DNA of 27,629 nucleotides from an uncultured Collinsella sp. (GCA_958438125.1 CAUBQN010000008.1:1-27629); one strand, 5' to 3'. Positions 16,001 to 23,793 are shown, numbered from the stretch's first letter. Numbers and translations: made by a program. The notes: generated from the sequence alone by a model not told the origin.

Positions 16001-16226
16001 CGCCGATGCCCATCAGCAGGGCGCCGGCAAACGCAAGAATACCGGTAACGGCAAATGCCAATCTACTGGGCGCCGGGGCATTGAACTCCTGAACCTCGGG
16101 ATCAAAGCCGTGGTTGCGGAAGATCTGAGCGATATCCTCGGCAGCCAAGCGCTCTTCTTCGCTGCATGCCGGCGTAATGCCGGTGTTCTGCAGCAGGTGG
16201 TTAATATAGTTCTGGGTGTTCGCCAT
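13029..16226 (-). CDS. M28-peptidase-like membrane protein with large disordered insert; several metal ligands substituted
   Basis: This is a 1065-residue protein. Residues 1-130 include two helices (about 56-95). VVVVAHYDSPRAE (133-145) matches the first M28 ligand motif (H138). Two to three more helices (about 155-208) precede GAVCNKSSVAAML (219-231), which aligns with the M28 motif G-A-D-D-N-x-S-G-V-A-A. About 680 residues of acidic Glu/Ala/Pro/Gln-rich low complexity follow. The fold resumes at IWFVATGASD (925-934), INLESVG (958-964) and LPHNVNP (1043-1049). The usual EE of ATGAEE is SD here, and the ligand Asp is Cys222, so activity is doubtful. I chose the ATG at 16226 (GGAG about 7 nt upstream) over longer forms reaching 16376. 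It may be a pseudo-peptidase or scaffold. Confidence 0.8.
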   Translation of the reverse strand: MANTQNYINHLLQNTGITPACSEEERLAAEDIAQIFRNHGFDPEVQEFNAPAPSRLAFAVTGILAFAGALLMGIGGGIGLVGTLLAIVGAVLYVLERTGHPVVSRLGKMGVSQNVIAYHKASGPLASPRNRPVVVVAHYDSPRAELLAREPYASYRALIAKLLPVATVAPAAVAILRILPLPGALKVLLWIVAILASLVALANAANIISNRHILPYTSGAVCNKSSVAAMLGVMDNVAPFQGENEFPDDVPFDTYFGEQKRRAEEMARAAAEYAAAQQQNDYGNTIEYEEPTYAEDEFGQPIAPDTQTEPEQGEAFDEQIEGFEGASADETLIGAIVPEDQNQAVQAEEFNDEVSAAESAEEPVAAEPEPKLYRNAAGNIRFGSDAIRALGMLPESCTLDYEEGEEPTFEPEPTPVVTAPAPAVTVDDESAAVAVAVAEPEAVSAIDPAAGLDILAPAAPAQDVADESDDDYVEQPRRVSYESDTDFSAEIPAATPHADIASAFSSIGASASNFFKGALAKGKKFVDDFEEKRVAAREAAEQEAIAQQQAAEAAREHAAQEFEQNEAMQSAPVDAAEATTSFESQQPASADVVEATTSFEAQEHVDSTMSFDAAQFDSTITFEKQGTAIAEPLPVSDEQGDAADDDEPIDAAEIQDVAEDEPVEANSDEEQYAAADQGDSTEVEQEEVPAVSETPETDESRPYSTQIFTMPTPSGSGATVANVAPTQDETVDSLMAQISSQASPRPQMNVPDPASAPSPAPSSSPLASVPDPSLPSMKQANVASRTSLFDLPDPSAQVNDPFATAQGPEPTSAPVAPPMPVASGAQPIETISAPAPAAPKSRKRGLGGPFGRKKKNEQDSMSDWLGVEDDYDAKKSGRGIGSWDNFEDDNDGWKGGATSSDGASSEDMLSAVASMGDDELLGHDIWFVATGASDCDGAGMKAFLASHRDKLRGVFFINLESVGAGRLSVVTVEGEQQLLKGDRRIMNLVSKVCKSFHVDCGALEMPYAKTDAYAALEASRRALTIAGVDGTRLACARTEDDLPHNVNPTNIATVSEVVTEVIRRS
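14358..14498 (-). repeat. Four coding repeats of a threonine motif within the M28-like protein
   Basis: Four copies of the heptad [DE]-[AS]-T-x-[ST]-F-[DE] are encoded at 14358-14378 (DSTITFE), 14391-14411 (DSTMSFD), 14427-14447 (EATTSFE) and 14478-14498 (EATTSFE). They lie inside the disordered insert. The spacing is 11-17 residues. Confidence 0.75.
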
Positions 16227-16336
16227 GTGCGCTCCACATCCATAATCCGACAAATAGGCCCAATGCATGCACATTAGAACCGTATATAGTCGAAAGTATA
16301 CCCCGAGCGAGCGCAAACGACCGAATTCGGGCCATC

Positions 16337-16365
16337 TTAACGCCCCGAGCGGACAAGGATATAGC
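16337..16365 (+). promoter_or_regulatory. Candidate promoter of the WYL regulator pair
   Basis: TTAACG, a 17-bp spacer and TATAGC lie about 60 bases before the first WYL gene, inside the 198-base divergent region shared with the M28-like gene. Both hexamers are imperfect. Confidence 0.3.
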
Positions 16366-16424
16366 CTAATCTCCATATCGGACTAAAATCATGACAGCAA
16401 ACCACCTTCTCATGCGAGGACTCT

Positions 16425-17447
16425 ATGACGGCAAGCGACACGACCGAGACAATTAAAAAGGGAAATTTGGAGCCCAGTTTCGATAAAACGGCTCAGCGCA
16501 TCCTCAATCTTTTCTTTGTACTCAATAGCTCCCCCGAACCGCTGACGACCGAGCAGATCGTCTTGGATTCTGACCTGGGATATGGCTCGGGCAACATCGA
16601 CTCGGATAAGCGCAAGTTTCGGCGCGATCGTGACAAACTGCTCGAGCGTGGCATCTTAATCAAGGAGGTTCGCCCCGCCGGCGCGCAGGAGACCGAGGAA
16701 AGCTCGTGGACAATTGACCGCGAGCACACCTTTGCAGCAGGCGGCCTCATCACCGCAGACGACGCCGATATCCTGCTCAACGCCATCGACCAGACACTAG
16801 CGGCCGGCTCATCCACTTTTGCCGCACCGCTTGCCGATATTCGATCAAAGATTGCCTACCTCACCGGTAGGACGACGGCGGACGAAGCACCGATCAGCCG
16901 CTCTCCCACCGTCGATGCGGTATGGAGCGCCTTTGCCGAGCGATGCGCGCTGCGATTTTTATATCAGAACGGACGCGGCGAGCAGAAAGAACGTACCGTC
17001 TGCGTCTACGGCATGTTCGAGCGCGAGGGCGTGGCGTACTTCTGCGGCCTCGACAACGTCACCGACGACATCAGGACATTCCGCTGCGACCGTATCGTAC
17101 GCGCTTGGCGTCCTTCGAAGGCCTACGTCATCCCCGCGAACTTCAATCTCAACGACTATCTGTTCTTTGAATTCGATTTTGCCGACCGACCGCCCGTTGC
17201 AGCCACGTTCTCGTTCGCCCCTCAGACGCAGATCGATATGATCAACGGCCTCACGCGTGGGCGAGGTGAGCTCGCACACACCGATGTGGGATGGACCTGG
17301 ACCGTTGACGTGCGCGATCTTGAAGCCGGCGCCTCATTTTGCATGGCCCACGCCATGGACGGCATGAGGCCCGTGGCCCCCAAATCGCTCAGACAGGCGT
17401 GGAACCACCTCATTGAAAGGACGGTGCACGAGTATGCCCGTGCGTAA
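16425..17447 (+). CDS. WYL-domain transcriptional regulator (PafB/PafC-like), first of pair
   Basis: The 340-residue protein has an N-terminal winged helix-turn-helix (about 20-82; TTEQI then a DKRKFRRDRDKLLERG recognition/wing segment). A WYL domain follows around residues 160-225 (LRFLYQNG, YFCGLDN, TFRCDRI). The C-terminal region resembles the WCX extension. WYL domains sense ligands, possibly single-stranded DNA, and the actinobacterial PafBC pair controls a DNA-damage response. The ATG has AGGA about 7 nt upstream. It overlaps the second WYL gene by 14 bases, as expected for a co-translated heteromeric pair. Target genes are unknown; the adjacent convergent DinG helicase fits a DNA-repair context but does not prove it. 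Confidence 0.85.
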   Translation: MTASDTTETIKKGNLEPSFDKTAQRILNLFFVLNSSPEPLTTEQIVLDSDLGYGSGNIDSDKRKFRRDRDKLLERGILIKEVRPAGAQETEESSWTIDREHTFAAGGLITADDADILLNAIDQTLAAGSSTFAAPLADIRSKIAYLTGRTTADEAPISRSPTVDAVWSAFAERCALRFLYQNGRGEQKERTVCVYGMFEREGVAYFCGLDNVTDDIRTFRCDRIVRAWRPSKAYVIPANFNLNDYLFFEFDFADRPPVAATFSFAPQTQIDMINGLTRGRGELAHTDVGWTWTVDVRDLEAGASFCMAHAMDGMRPVAPKSLRQAWNHLIERTVHEYARA

Positions 17448-18351
17448 ACTCACCAGCGAGCAGAGACTCTCGCGCGCCATCGACATCATGGAGGCCCTCT
17501 ACGCCGCCGGCGAGAGCGGCATGACACGGACCGAGATTTGCAGTCGCTTTGACATCACGGGGGTATCGCTCGACGAGATTCTCGAGATCGTCTCGACGCT
17601 CGCGGACCGAGAATCGGGCGCGCGCATCATCTGCGAATGCCGCGGCGAGCGTGTGGTCCTCACCGGTGACGCCGGGCGTGTGCTACCGCTGCGCTTGAGT
17701 GCCGCCGAGGGCGCTGTGCTCAACCATGAACTTGAATCGTTGGGGATCGAGCCGCATACGGCAGCTCGGATTCGACATGCCCTTCTACCCGAAGAGCTCG
17801 GCTATAACCAGCGCGTCTTTGACACCGTCAACCACGGGTCGCACTGGCAGCAGCTGAGCTGCGCCATTCAGGACGGTGTTCGCTGCCGCATCTCGTATCG
17901 CTCGATGGACGATGCACGGCCACGTGAGCGTCTGGTCGACCCCTTGCGCATTACGGCAAACGGCGACCAAACATACCTGATTGCCTGGGACATCGCGGTC
18001 GATGAGCAGCGCACCTATCGCATGGATAAAATCGAGGGACTCGCCTTGACGGAAGACTCCGTCGTGCCTCATGCACCGGACGTCACATCCCTCCACGATT
18101 CCCTTGCTCGGACGCAGCGTAGCGCAAAGCTCTTGATGCCATTCGATATGGCGGAGCATCTGGACTGGGCCGGCATCACCCTAATCGAGCGCAGCGGGGC
18201 AGACATGGCAACGGTAACCGTGCATTATGGCTCCGAGCGTTGGCTACTGAGCCAGGTAATCGCAGCGGGCGGAGCCATCCGCATCTTGGATGACCCCGCC
18301 CTGTCAAAGCGTCTGTGCGATATGGCAAAAACCCTCGTCTGTCCGCTTTAG
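17434..18351 (+). CDS. WYL-domain transcriptional regulator (PafC-like), second of pair
   Basis: The 305-residue protein has an N-terminal helix-turn-helix (about 8-60, TRTEICSRFDITGVSLDEI) and a WYL domain (about 145-205). The WYL motifs VRCRISYRSMDDARPRERLVDP-like, TYLIAWD and RTYRMDKI are closer to consensus than those of its partner. The open frame extends to a TTG at 17413, but the ATG at 17434 gives the usual N-terminus (MPVRKL). An AAAGGA lies a rather long 12 nt upstream, consistent with coupling to the overlapping first gene. Its stop overlaps the convergent dinG stop by four bases, so no terminator separates them. It probably forms a complex with the first WYL protein. Confidence 0.85.
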   Translation: MPVRKLTSEQRLSRAIDIMEALYAAGESGMTRTEICSRFDITGVSLDEILEIVSTLADRESGARIICECRGERVVLTGDAGRVLPLRLSAAEGAVLNHELESLGIEPHTAARIRHALLPEELGYNQRVFDTVNHGSHWQQLSCAIQDGVRCRISYRSMDDARPRERLVDPLRITANGDQTYLIAWDIAVDEQRTYRMDKIEGLALTEDSVVPHAPDVTSLHDSLARTQRSAKLLMPFDMAEHLDWAGITLIERSGADMATVTVHYGSERWLLSQVIAAGGAIRILDDPALSKRLCDMAKTLVCPL

Positions 18352-21242
18352 CGCCGCCGCTCGTGGCGTGCACGCCACAGTTGCAGATAGTGCCCAATCT
18401 GTGCCGATTCGATGCGCTGGTAGGAGCTCGTGGGCAGCGACGTTAAGAACTTCTTTCCGTAGCCCTTCGTCACCAGGCGCGGGTCGGCCAGAATCAGCAC
18501 GCCGCAATCGGTCGACGAGCGGATAAGGCGGCCGGCCGCCTGCTTGACCTCGAGCACCGCCTCGGGCAGCGAATAGCGCGCCCAAGCGCGGTCTTCACGC
18601 AGGTTGCGCTCGCACGAGAGCGGGTCCGTGGGGCTCGAGAACGGCAGCTTGGGAATGATGACGCAGCGCAGCGTCTCGCCGCTGGCGTCGAATCCCTCCC
18701 AGAAGGCCTTAAGCGCAAAAAGCGATGAAGTCGGCTCGCTGATAAACCGGTCGCGCAGGCGACGAGGAGATGAGTTGCGCTGCTGGCAGTTGAGTTCCAG
18801 ACCCGCACGGGCCATCTTGGGCTCAACGCGGGCGTACAGGTCTTCCATGTCGCGCCGATTGGTGAACAGTGTGAGCACCGATCCGCCCATGGCAAGATGG
18901 GCGTCGACCAGCACGCGCTCGAGCGCCGTAAGATAGCTCTCACGATCGCGCGGATCGGGGATATCACCCGCAACGACTACAGCCATGTTCGAATCGAAGT
19001 CGTAGCTCGAGTCCAAGTGCAACGATGAGGATGTTGAAGCACCGATGCGATCGAGGCCGACCGCGTGGTTAAAGTGTTCAAAGCTTTTGGACACCGTCAT
19101 GGTCGCCGAGGCAAAGATAGCCGTGTGAACCTCGGGCAGCCACTCGGTTGCCAAGGCCTCGCCAATGTCGATGCGCTCTGCGGTCATTGACTCTCCGCCG
19201 GCACGCAACCTGCGATTGACCTGCAGCGAATACACGTAGTGTTCATCGGTGCCGTCAATGATGAGTTTGAGGTTCTCGGCCAGCTCGTGCAAGCGGCGCG
19301 AGATATCACCCAGGTCGACAACAACCTCGGGCTTGTCGGCGGCGGCGGCTTGCACCAGCGCGTCGACGCTCTTGTCAGCCTGTTCCAACGCGTCGATGGC
19401 AGCGTAGGCCGACTGTAAGAAATCATGCCAGTCGTCAGATTCGCGCAGTTCGGGGCCAATCCATAGATTGGCATTGTCATAACCCCCACGGGCACGGCGG
19501 CCGAGCTCGCGAACGCCATCGAACACGTCGGCGATTGCCATGCTCGCGCGCGCAACCGTCGACGTCGCCTTGGCAGTAAGGCCCAGATAGAGCGTAGAGC
19601 CCTCGGAGGTTGCCAAATCACGGGAAACCTGGCTTAGCGCGCCGGTGCTCGAGCCACCCAGGCGCTCAAACAGAACGCGTGACTCGTCCGCCGACACCAC
19701 GCGCGCCCACTGGCGGCGCGCCTCGCGCTCGATGGAATGGGCCTCGTCGATTACCCAATGACGAATCGGAGGCAAAATCCTGCCCTCGGCCGCAACGTTG
19801 CGGAACAGCAGGGAATGGTTGGTGATCACCACATCGGCATGCGCCGCACGACGGCGAGCGCCGTGGACCAAACATTTATCAGGGAAAAACGGGCAGAGGC
19901 GACGAGCACACTCGCGCGAGGCCGTCGTAAAGTCGGGGCGGTTGACGCTGCGCCACCGAATGCCAAGTGAGTCGAGGTCGCCATCGGCTGATTGGCAGAC
20001 GTACGCCATAATGACCGCGACCGCCGTGAGCGTGTCCGCCGGATCGCGCTTGGTGGTAATCTCGGCCTGGCCGCGGCTCATGCGCTCAAGCTTGCGCAGG
20101 CACGGATAGTGGTCATACCCCTTGAGAGCGCAAAATGACAGACCACCGTCCAGTTGCTCGGCAAGTTTTGGCAGCTCATGGTACATGAGCTGGTCGGCGA
20201 GATTGTTCGATTTGGTCGCAATACCAACCGTGATGTTGTTACGGCGTGCTGCCTCGGCAAAAGGCACCAGATAGGCCATCGATTTGCCGACGCCCGTGCC
20301 CGCCTCAATTACACGATGAGTGCCCGTGACCAGCGCATCGCGGACCTCGAGCGCCATCGCAATCTGCTCATCACGCGGCTCGTAGGTGGGGTACATGCGA
20401 TTGACCAGGCCACCTGGCGCATAGTCTGCCTCAATCTCCTCACGACTCGGCATCTTGAGGACCGGCAGTTCGTCGGCGTCCACCCGATCGTCGGCGCGAT
20501 CGGCCTTGAGAACGTCAGCACGAGCGGCGCTGAGAGAGAAGATAGAACCAGGGTTCTGCCCTGCCAAGAATGAGAAGATAGGACGATAGGACCAAGGCAC
20601 ATCCGGATGCATGTCGGCTAGGCGCGCCATGAGGCCCTGGGGCAAGTCGGTGAGCGCCACGAGCAACACGCGCCATACGCCACACAGGGCGTCGACGTCG
20701 GCATTGGCACGGTGTGATACCGAGTCACAGCCAAACAGATCGGCCATAAAAGACAGCTTGTGCGAGGCCAGGCGCGGAAGCGCGATTCGCGACAGCGCCA
20801 GCGAATCGATCCAAATATCGCTCACGTTGACGCCGCCTTTGACCGACTCGATAAACGAGCGGTCGAACGTGGCGTTATGTGCGATCACCGGGCAACCACC
20901 GACAAAATCGGCGAGAGCGGCGACGGCCTCAACGGCCGACGGGGCATCTGCCACATCGGCATTTGTAATGCTCGTGAGCTCGGTAATCTCGGCGGGAATC
21001 AGCTGCTTGGGATGCACGAAGGTATCGAAACGGTCGACGATCTCGCGGCCCGAAAGACGGGCCGCCGAGATCTCGATCAGTTCATTGTCCTGCACCGAAA
21101 GACCTGTGGTCTCGGTATCGAGGACAATCACATCTTCCTCGATAAGACCAAAGGACTGCGTTTTGGCGCGTTCGGCAAGCGTGGCATAGGAGTCGATGAC
21201 AAACTGCGGCGTTCCTGACGAAACCGCGTCCTCGATTAGCAT
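18348..21242 (-). CDS. dinG: DinG-family helicase with N-terminal DEDDh exonuclease
   Basis: The 964-residue fusion starts with an epsilon-like 3'-5' exonuclease: D42 and E44 in LDTETTG, D127 in AHNATFD, H177 and D182 in SHRANADVD, all DEDDh residues present. The superfamily 2 helicase has Walker A AGTGVGKS (314-321), a DEAH box at 499-502 and motif VI QAAGRLIRSS near the end. Four cysteines (C381, C445, C450, C457) match the iron-sulfur cluster spacing of E. coli DinG. Many Bacillus/Staphylococcus DinG homologues carry the exonuclease but lack the cluster cysteines, so having both is notable. The likely role is unwinding of R-loops and repair intermediates. The ATG lies within the ddl stop region (7-base overlap). 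Confidence 0.92.
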   Translation of the reverse strand: MLIEDAVSSGTPQFVIDSYATLAERAKTQSFGLIEEDVIVLDTETTGLSVQDNELIEISAARLSGREIVDRFDTFVHPKQLIPAEITELTSITNADVADAPSAVEAVAALADFVGGCPVIAHNATFDRSFIESVKGGVNVSDIWIDSLALSRIALPRLASHKLSFMADLFGCDSVSHRANADVDALCGVWRVLLVALTDLPQGLMARLADMHPDVPWSYRPIFSFLAGQNPGSIFSLSAARADVLKADRADDRVDADELPVLKMPSREEIEADYAPGGLVNRMYPTYEPRDEQIAMALEVRDALVTGTHRVIEAGTGVGKSMAYLVPFAEAARRNNITVGIATKSNNLADQLMYHELPKLAEQLDGGLSFCALKGYDHYPCLRKLERMSRGQAEITTKRDPADTLTAVAVIMAYVCQSADGDLDSLGIRWRSVNRPDFTTASRECARRLCPFFPDKCLVHGARRRAAHADVVITNHSLLFRNVAAEGRILPPIRHWVIDEAHSIEREARRQWARVVSADESRVLFERLGGSSTGALSQVSRDLATSEGSTLYLGLTAKATSTVARASMAIADVFDGVRELGRRARGGYDNANLWIGPELRESDDWHDFLQSAYAAIDALEQADKSVDALVQAAAADKPEVVVDLGDISRRLHELAENLKLIIDGTDEHYVYSLQVNRRLRAGGESMTAERIDIGEALATEWLPEVHTAIFASATMTVSKSFEHFNHAVGLDRIGASTSSSLHLDSSYDFDSNMAVVVAGDIPDPRDRESYLTALERVLVDAHLAMGGSVLTLFTNRRDMEDLYARVEPKMARAGLELNCQQRNSSPRRLRDRFISEPTSSLFALKAFWEGFDASGETLRCVIIPKLPFSSPTDPLSCERNLREDRAWARYSLPEAVLEVKQAAGRLIRSSTDCGVLILADPRLVTKGYGKKFLTSLPTSSYQRIESAQIGHYLQLWRARHERRR

Positions 21243-22201
21243 GCAATGCCCGCTCGACGAAGGCCCATACGGATCAGGCTGTCACAGACCTGCGGGAACG
21301 TCATGTCGTCGGTGTGGCGGATCTCGTCCGGATACAGCGACGTATCGGTCATGCCGGGAATGGTATTGGTCTCGAGGATAACGGGGCCGTCCTCACTCAC
21401 GATAAAGTCGCTGCGCGAGATACCCAGGCAACCGAGGGCCTTGTGAGCAGCACAGGCAAGCTCCTGGGCACGAGCGTAATTCTCGGGTGAAATCTGCGCC
21501 GGAATGCGATGGATGTCCGTAGGGTCGACATACTTCACGTCCAGATCGTAGAACTCACAGTCCTCGGGCTTACGAATCTCGACAATCGGCAGAGCGCGCA
21601 CGTCATCTTCGCCGTATACGCCGACGGTGATCTCGGTACCCTCGATGCACTTCTCGACCAGTACTTTGTCGCCGTACTCAAACGCCTTGGCGATTGCCGC
21701 GGGCAGCTCGGAGGGCTCATGGACCAGGGAAATGCCATAGCTGGAACCGTTGACGGCCGGCTTCACAAAGCAGCGCTCGCCACAAACCTCGACGATATGA
21801 TCGATATCGACTTCATCGCCCACCTCGAGCGCAAGGCCGGGGGCAATGGGAATGCCCGCCTTGGCGTACAGGAGCTTAGAGACCTCCTTGTCGGCACCGC
21901 AGGCGCTGGCAAGCACGCCCGAAGCCGTGTAGGGGATACCCAGGGTCTCCATGGCGCCTTGCATGGCGCCATCCTCGCCGCCGGCACCGTGCATGGCGAT
22001 AAACGCCACGTCAAAGCCGCCGGTTGCCATGGTTACCATAAAGTCATCAGCGGCCGTATCGAGCAGCTCCACCGAGGTGTAGCCGGCTTCCTTCAGTGCC
22101 ACCACAACGTTCTTTCCCGAATTAAGCGAGATCTCGCGCTCAGCGGAATGACCGCCCGCCAAGACCGCTACGTGCATGTTCTCTAGGCTTTTACCCGGCA
22201 T
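21236..22201 (-). CDS. ddl: D-alanine--D-alanine ligase
   Basis: Ddl makes the D-Ala-D-Ala dipeptide for peptidoglycan with ATP, in the cytosol. The 321-residue ATP-grasp protein has GGHSAEREISL (17-27), AMHGAGGEDGAMQG, the FVKPAVNGSSYGIS substrate loop and EFYDLDVKY, where Tyr at the omega loop indicates D-Ala rather than D-lactate preference. It also has the metal-binding ILETNTIPGMT. Length is typical. The ATG at 22201 has a GAGGAGGAG ribosome-binding site at good spacing; a second ATG eight codons later lacks one. It is first in a two-gene unit whose second gene, dinG, overlaps it by seven bases. Confidence 0.96.
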   Translation of the reverse strand: MPGKSLENMHVAVLAGGHSAEREISLNSGKNVVVALKEAGYTSVELLDTAADDFMVTMATGGFDVAFIAMHGAGGEDGAMQGAMETLGIPYTASGVLASACGADKEVSKLLYAKAGIPIAPGLALEVGDEVDIDHIVEVCGERCFVKPAVNGSSYGISLVHEPSELPAAIAKAFEYGDKVLVEKCIEGTEITVGVYGEDDVRALPIVEIRKPEDCEFYDLDVKYVDPTDIHRIPAQISPENYARAQELACAAHKALGCLGISRSDFIVSEDGPVILETNTIPGMTDTSLYPDEIRHTDDMTFPQVCDSLIRMGLRRAGIAC

Positions 22202-22241
22202 GGGCAGACTCCTCCTCTATAATTTCTGCAGCTGATACCAT

Positions 22242-22271
22242 ATTGTAGCGATACCCTCTACGTTTCCCCAA
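22242..22271 (-). promoter_or_regulatory. Candidate promoter of ddl-dinG
   Basis: On the minus strand TTGGGG, an 18-bp spacer and TACAAT lie about 40 bases before the ddl ATG. They resemble the tRNA-Lys promoter here (TTGGGA, 17 bp, TACAAT). The region is divergent with rlmN, for which no clear promoter was found. Confidence 0.5.
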
Positions 22272-22286
22272 AATCGAAAGGCTTCC

Positions 22287-23339
22287 ATGAATCCCAGGAC
22301 TAAATCTCAGGACATTCGCGACTTGAGCCAAAACGATATTCGCGAGCTCGTGGCCGAGCTTGGCCAGCCCGCCTTCCGCGCGAAGCAGCTCATCGAATGG
22401 GTCTTTGAGAAGAACGTTTGTTCGTTCGACGACATGACCAACCTTCCCAAGGCTTTCCGCGAGCAGCTTAAAGAGGCTTTTGCCTTTGATACGCCGACTG
22501 AACTCACCAAGCAGGTTTCCAAAGATGGCTCGCGCAAGTATCTGCTCGAGTACCACGACGGCATTTCCGTCGAAACTGTCGGTATGCCCCGTCGCAACAA
22601 GCTTTCCGTCTGCGTTTCCACCCAGGCAGGCTGCGGCATGGGCTGTGCCTTTTGCGCTACCGGCCTCAACGGCCTCAAGCGCTCTCTGACCGCTCAAGAG
22701 ATCGTCGACCAGGTACTTCATGTATCCAACGACTTTGGCGAGCGCGTCACGAGCGTTGTCTTCATGGGCCAGGGCGAGCCGTTTGCCAACTACGACGAGG
22801 TTCTCAAGGCGTTGCGAATCCTCAACGACCCCGATGGCATCGGTATCGGTGCTCGTCACCTCACCGTCTCTACCAGCGGCGTTATTCCCGGTATTCGCAA
22901 ATTTGCCGACATCCCCGAGCAGTTCACGCTTGCCGTTTCCCTGCATTCCGCCATCCAGTCGACACGCAATAAGCTAATGCCCGGTGTTAAGAAGTACACG
23001 CTACTTCGCCTTCACGAGGCGCTTCAACTCTACACCGAGAAGACTGGCCGCCGCCCGACCTATGAGTATGCCATGATCGAAGGCGTCAACGATACGAATC
23101 CCGAGATGCAGGCGCTCTGCGACTTCTGCGAGGGAACGTTGTGCCACGTTAACCTGATTCAGCTTAACGACATCGAGGGCAGCCCGCTCAAGCCGTCGCC
23201 GATTCATAAGGTTGAGGATCTTCAGCGTCGTCTTGAGTCCCGTGGCATCGAGACCACGATTCGTAACTCCCGTGGTAACGATATTGACGCCGCTTGCGGA
23301 CAGCTGAAGCAGCGCTTCAAAGTTCAGAAGAACGCATAG
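22287..23339 (+). CDS. rlmN: Dual-specificity 23S rRNA/tRNA adenine C2-methyltransferase RlmN
   Basis: RlmN is a radical-SAM enzyme that methylates A2503 of 23S rRNA and A37 of some tRNAs. The 350-residue protein has the cluster motif CGMGCAFC (C116, C120, C123), MGQGEPFANY, the TSGVIPG and SLHSA motifs and the methyl-carrying cysteine C337 in IDAACGQL. All key residues are present and length is normal. The ATG has GAAAGG about 6 nt upstream. It is a single-gene unit ending in a strong terminator, divergent from ddl. Codon use is T-richer at third positions than in the neighbouring ddl (many GTT, CTT, CGT codons), often seen in well-expressed genes. Confidence 0.96.
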   Translation: MNPRTKSQDIRDLSQNDIRELVAELGQPAFRAKQLIEWVFEKNVCSFDDMTNLPKAFREQLKEAFAFDTPTELTKQVSKDGSRKYLLEYHDGISVETVGMPRRNKLSVCVSTQAGCGMGCAFCATGLNGLKRSLTAQEIVDQVLHVSNDFGERVTSVVFMGQGEPFANYDEVLKALRILNDPDGIGIGARHLTVSTSGVIPGIRKFADIPEQFTLAVSLHSAIQSTRNKLMPGVKKYTLLRLHEALQLYTEKTGRRPTYEYAMIEGVNDTNPEMQALCDFCEGTLCHVNLIQLNDIEGSPLKPSPIHKVEDLQRRLESRGIETTIRNSRGNDIDAACGQLKQRFKVQKNA

Positions 23340-23357
23340 GGGAGTCGCACCCCAAAA

Positions 23358-23373
23358 CGTTTCATGTGAAACA
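23358..23373. other. Imperfect parS site
   Basis: CGTTTCATGTGAAACA differs from the perfect parS sites at 25.5 kb (TGTTTCACGTGAAACA) at two positions. It lies between the rlmN stop and its terminator, about 2.2 kb from the main cluster. ParB binding is plausible but probably weaker. Confidence 0.6.
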
Positions 23374-23376
23374 TCG

Positions 23377-23417
23377 AACGGCCCCGGTTACAGGAGATGC
23401 AACCGGGGCCGTTTTAT
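23377..23417 (+). terminator. Intrinsic terminator of rlmN
   Basis: A 13-bp perfect stem (AACGGCCCCGGTT and complement) with an 11-nt loop is followed by a T-rich tail on the plus strand. Confidence 0.92.
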
Positions 23418-23467
23418 TTATTGACCTTAATTTTGAATCAGCTGCTACCTGTCCCATTTTTTACGGC

Positions 23468-23510
23468 CAAAATAAGGGGTCCTTGCCTCGTGAATCAGTC
23501 AAGGACCCCT
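23468..23510 (-). terminator. Intrinsic terminator of the parA-parB unit
   Basis: An 11-bp perfect stem AGGGGTCCTTG/CAAGGACCCCT with a 14-nt loop is followed on the minus strand by TTATTTT. It ends the minus-strand unit that finishes with the small membrane protein. Confidence 0.85.
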
Positions 23511-23530
23511 CAAAATATGCTAAGTAATTG

Positions 23531-23542
23531 TTAGGTACCTAA
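23531..23542. repeat. 12-bp palindrome TTAGGTACCTAA, left copy
   Basis: This perfect palindrome overlaps the stop codon of the small membrane protein gene. The same 12-mer, with a shared preceding G, recurs at 27035-27046 next to the yidC-jag junction. It could be an operator or other protein-binding site; function unknown. Confidence 0.7.
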
Positions 23543-23793
23543 TAGCCTACATTTTCCCATTGGTTACTAACCCAACCTTGATTAATCTTGGGATTCTTCG
23601 TTACCTGAGCCGTACGCATGGCAACATCTTCTGTCATAACATCCATTTTCTTCTTGGATGTATCGACAATATCATGCGCACTACGAAGCAAACGACCTCG
23701 AAGTTCATCGTCTGTCGCGATCTTATAGCCAGCAAAGGCACCAGCCGCGACAGTCGTCGCCAATGCAATCGCAGTTAAAATCCTATTCCTCAT
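23539..23793 (-). CDS. Small membrane-anchored protein (YtxH-like), function unknown
   Basis: The 84-residue protein has one hydrophobic N-terminal helix (about 5-23), a GYKIATDDELRGRL segment and a charged amphipathic helix with KKK near 47-49. The layout resembles YtxH-type small envelope proteins, but the match is weak. The frame extends to 23811, but the ATG at 23793 has AAGGAGG about 6 nt upstream, which decides the start. It overlaps the end of parB by 11 bases, so translation is probably coupled. The stop codon lies within a 12-bp palindrome. A role linked to ParB is only positional inference. Confidence 0.75.
   Translation of the reverse strand: MRNRILTAIALATTVAAGAFAGYKIATDDELRGRLLRSAHDIVDTSKKKMDVMTEDVAMRTAQVTKNPKINQGWVSNQWENVGY

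Noticed and set aside
12984..16277. 1097-codon open frame on the plus strand opposite the M28-like gene
   Set aside because: It mirrors a GC-rich, low-complexity gene; its translation is Arg/Gly/Leu-rich without domain motifs, while the minus frame has a ribosome-binding site, membrane helices and M28 motifs.
16227..16376. Fifty-residue N-terminal extension of the M28-like protein
   Set aside because: No ribosome-binding site at the upstream start; the ATG at 16226 has GGAG at good spacing and gives a sensible N-terminus.
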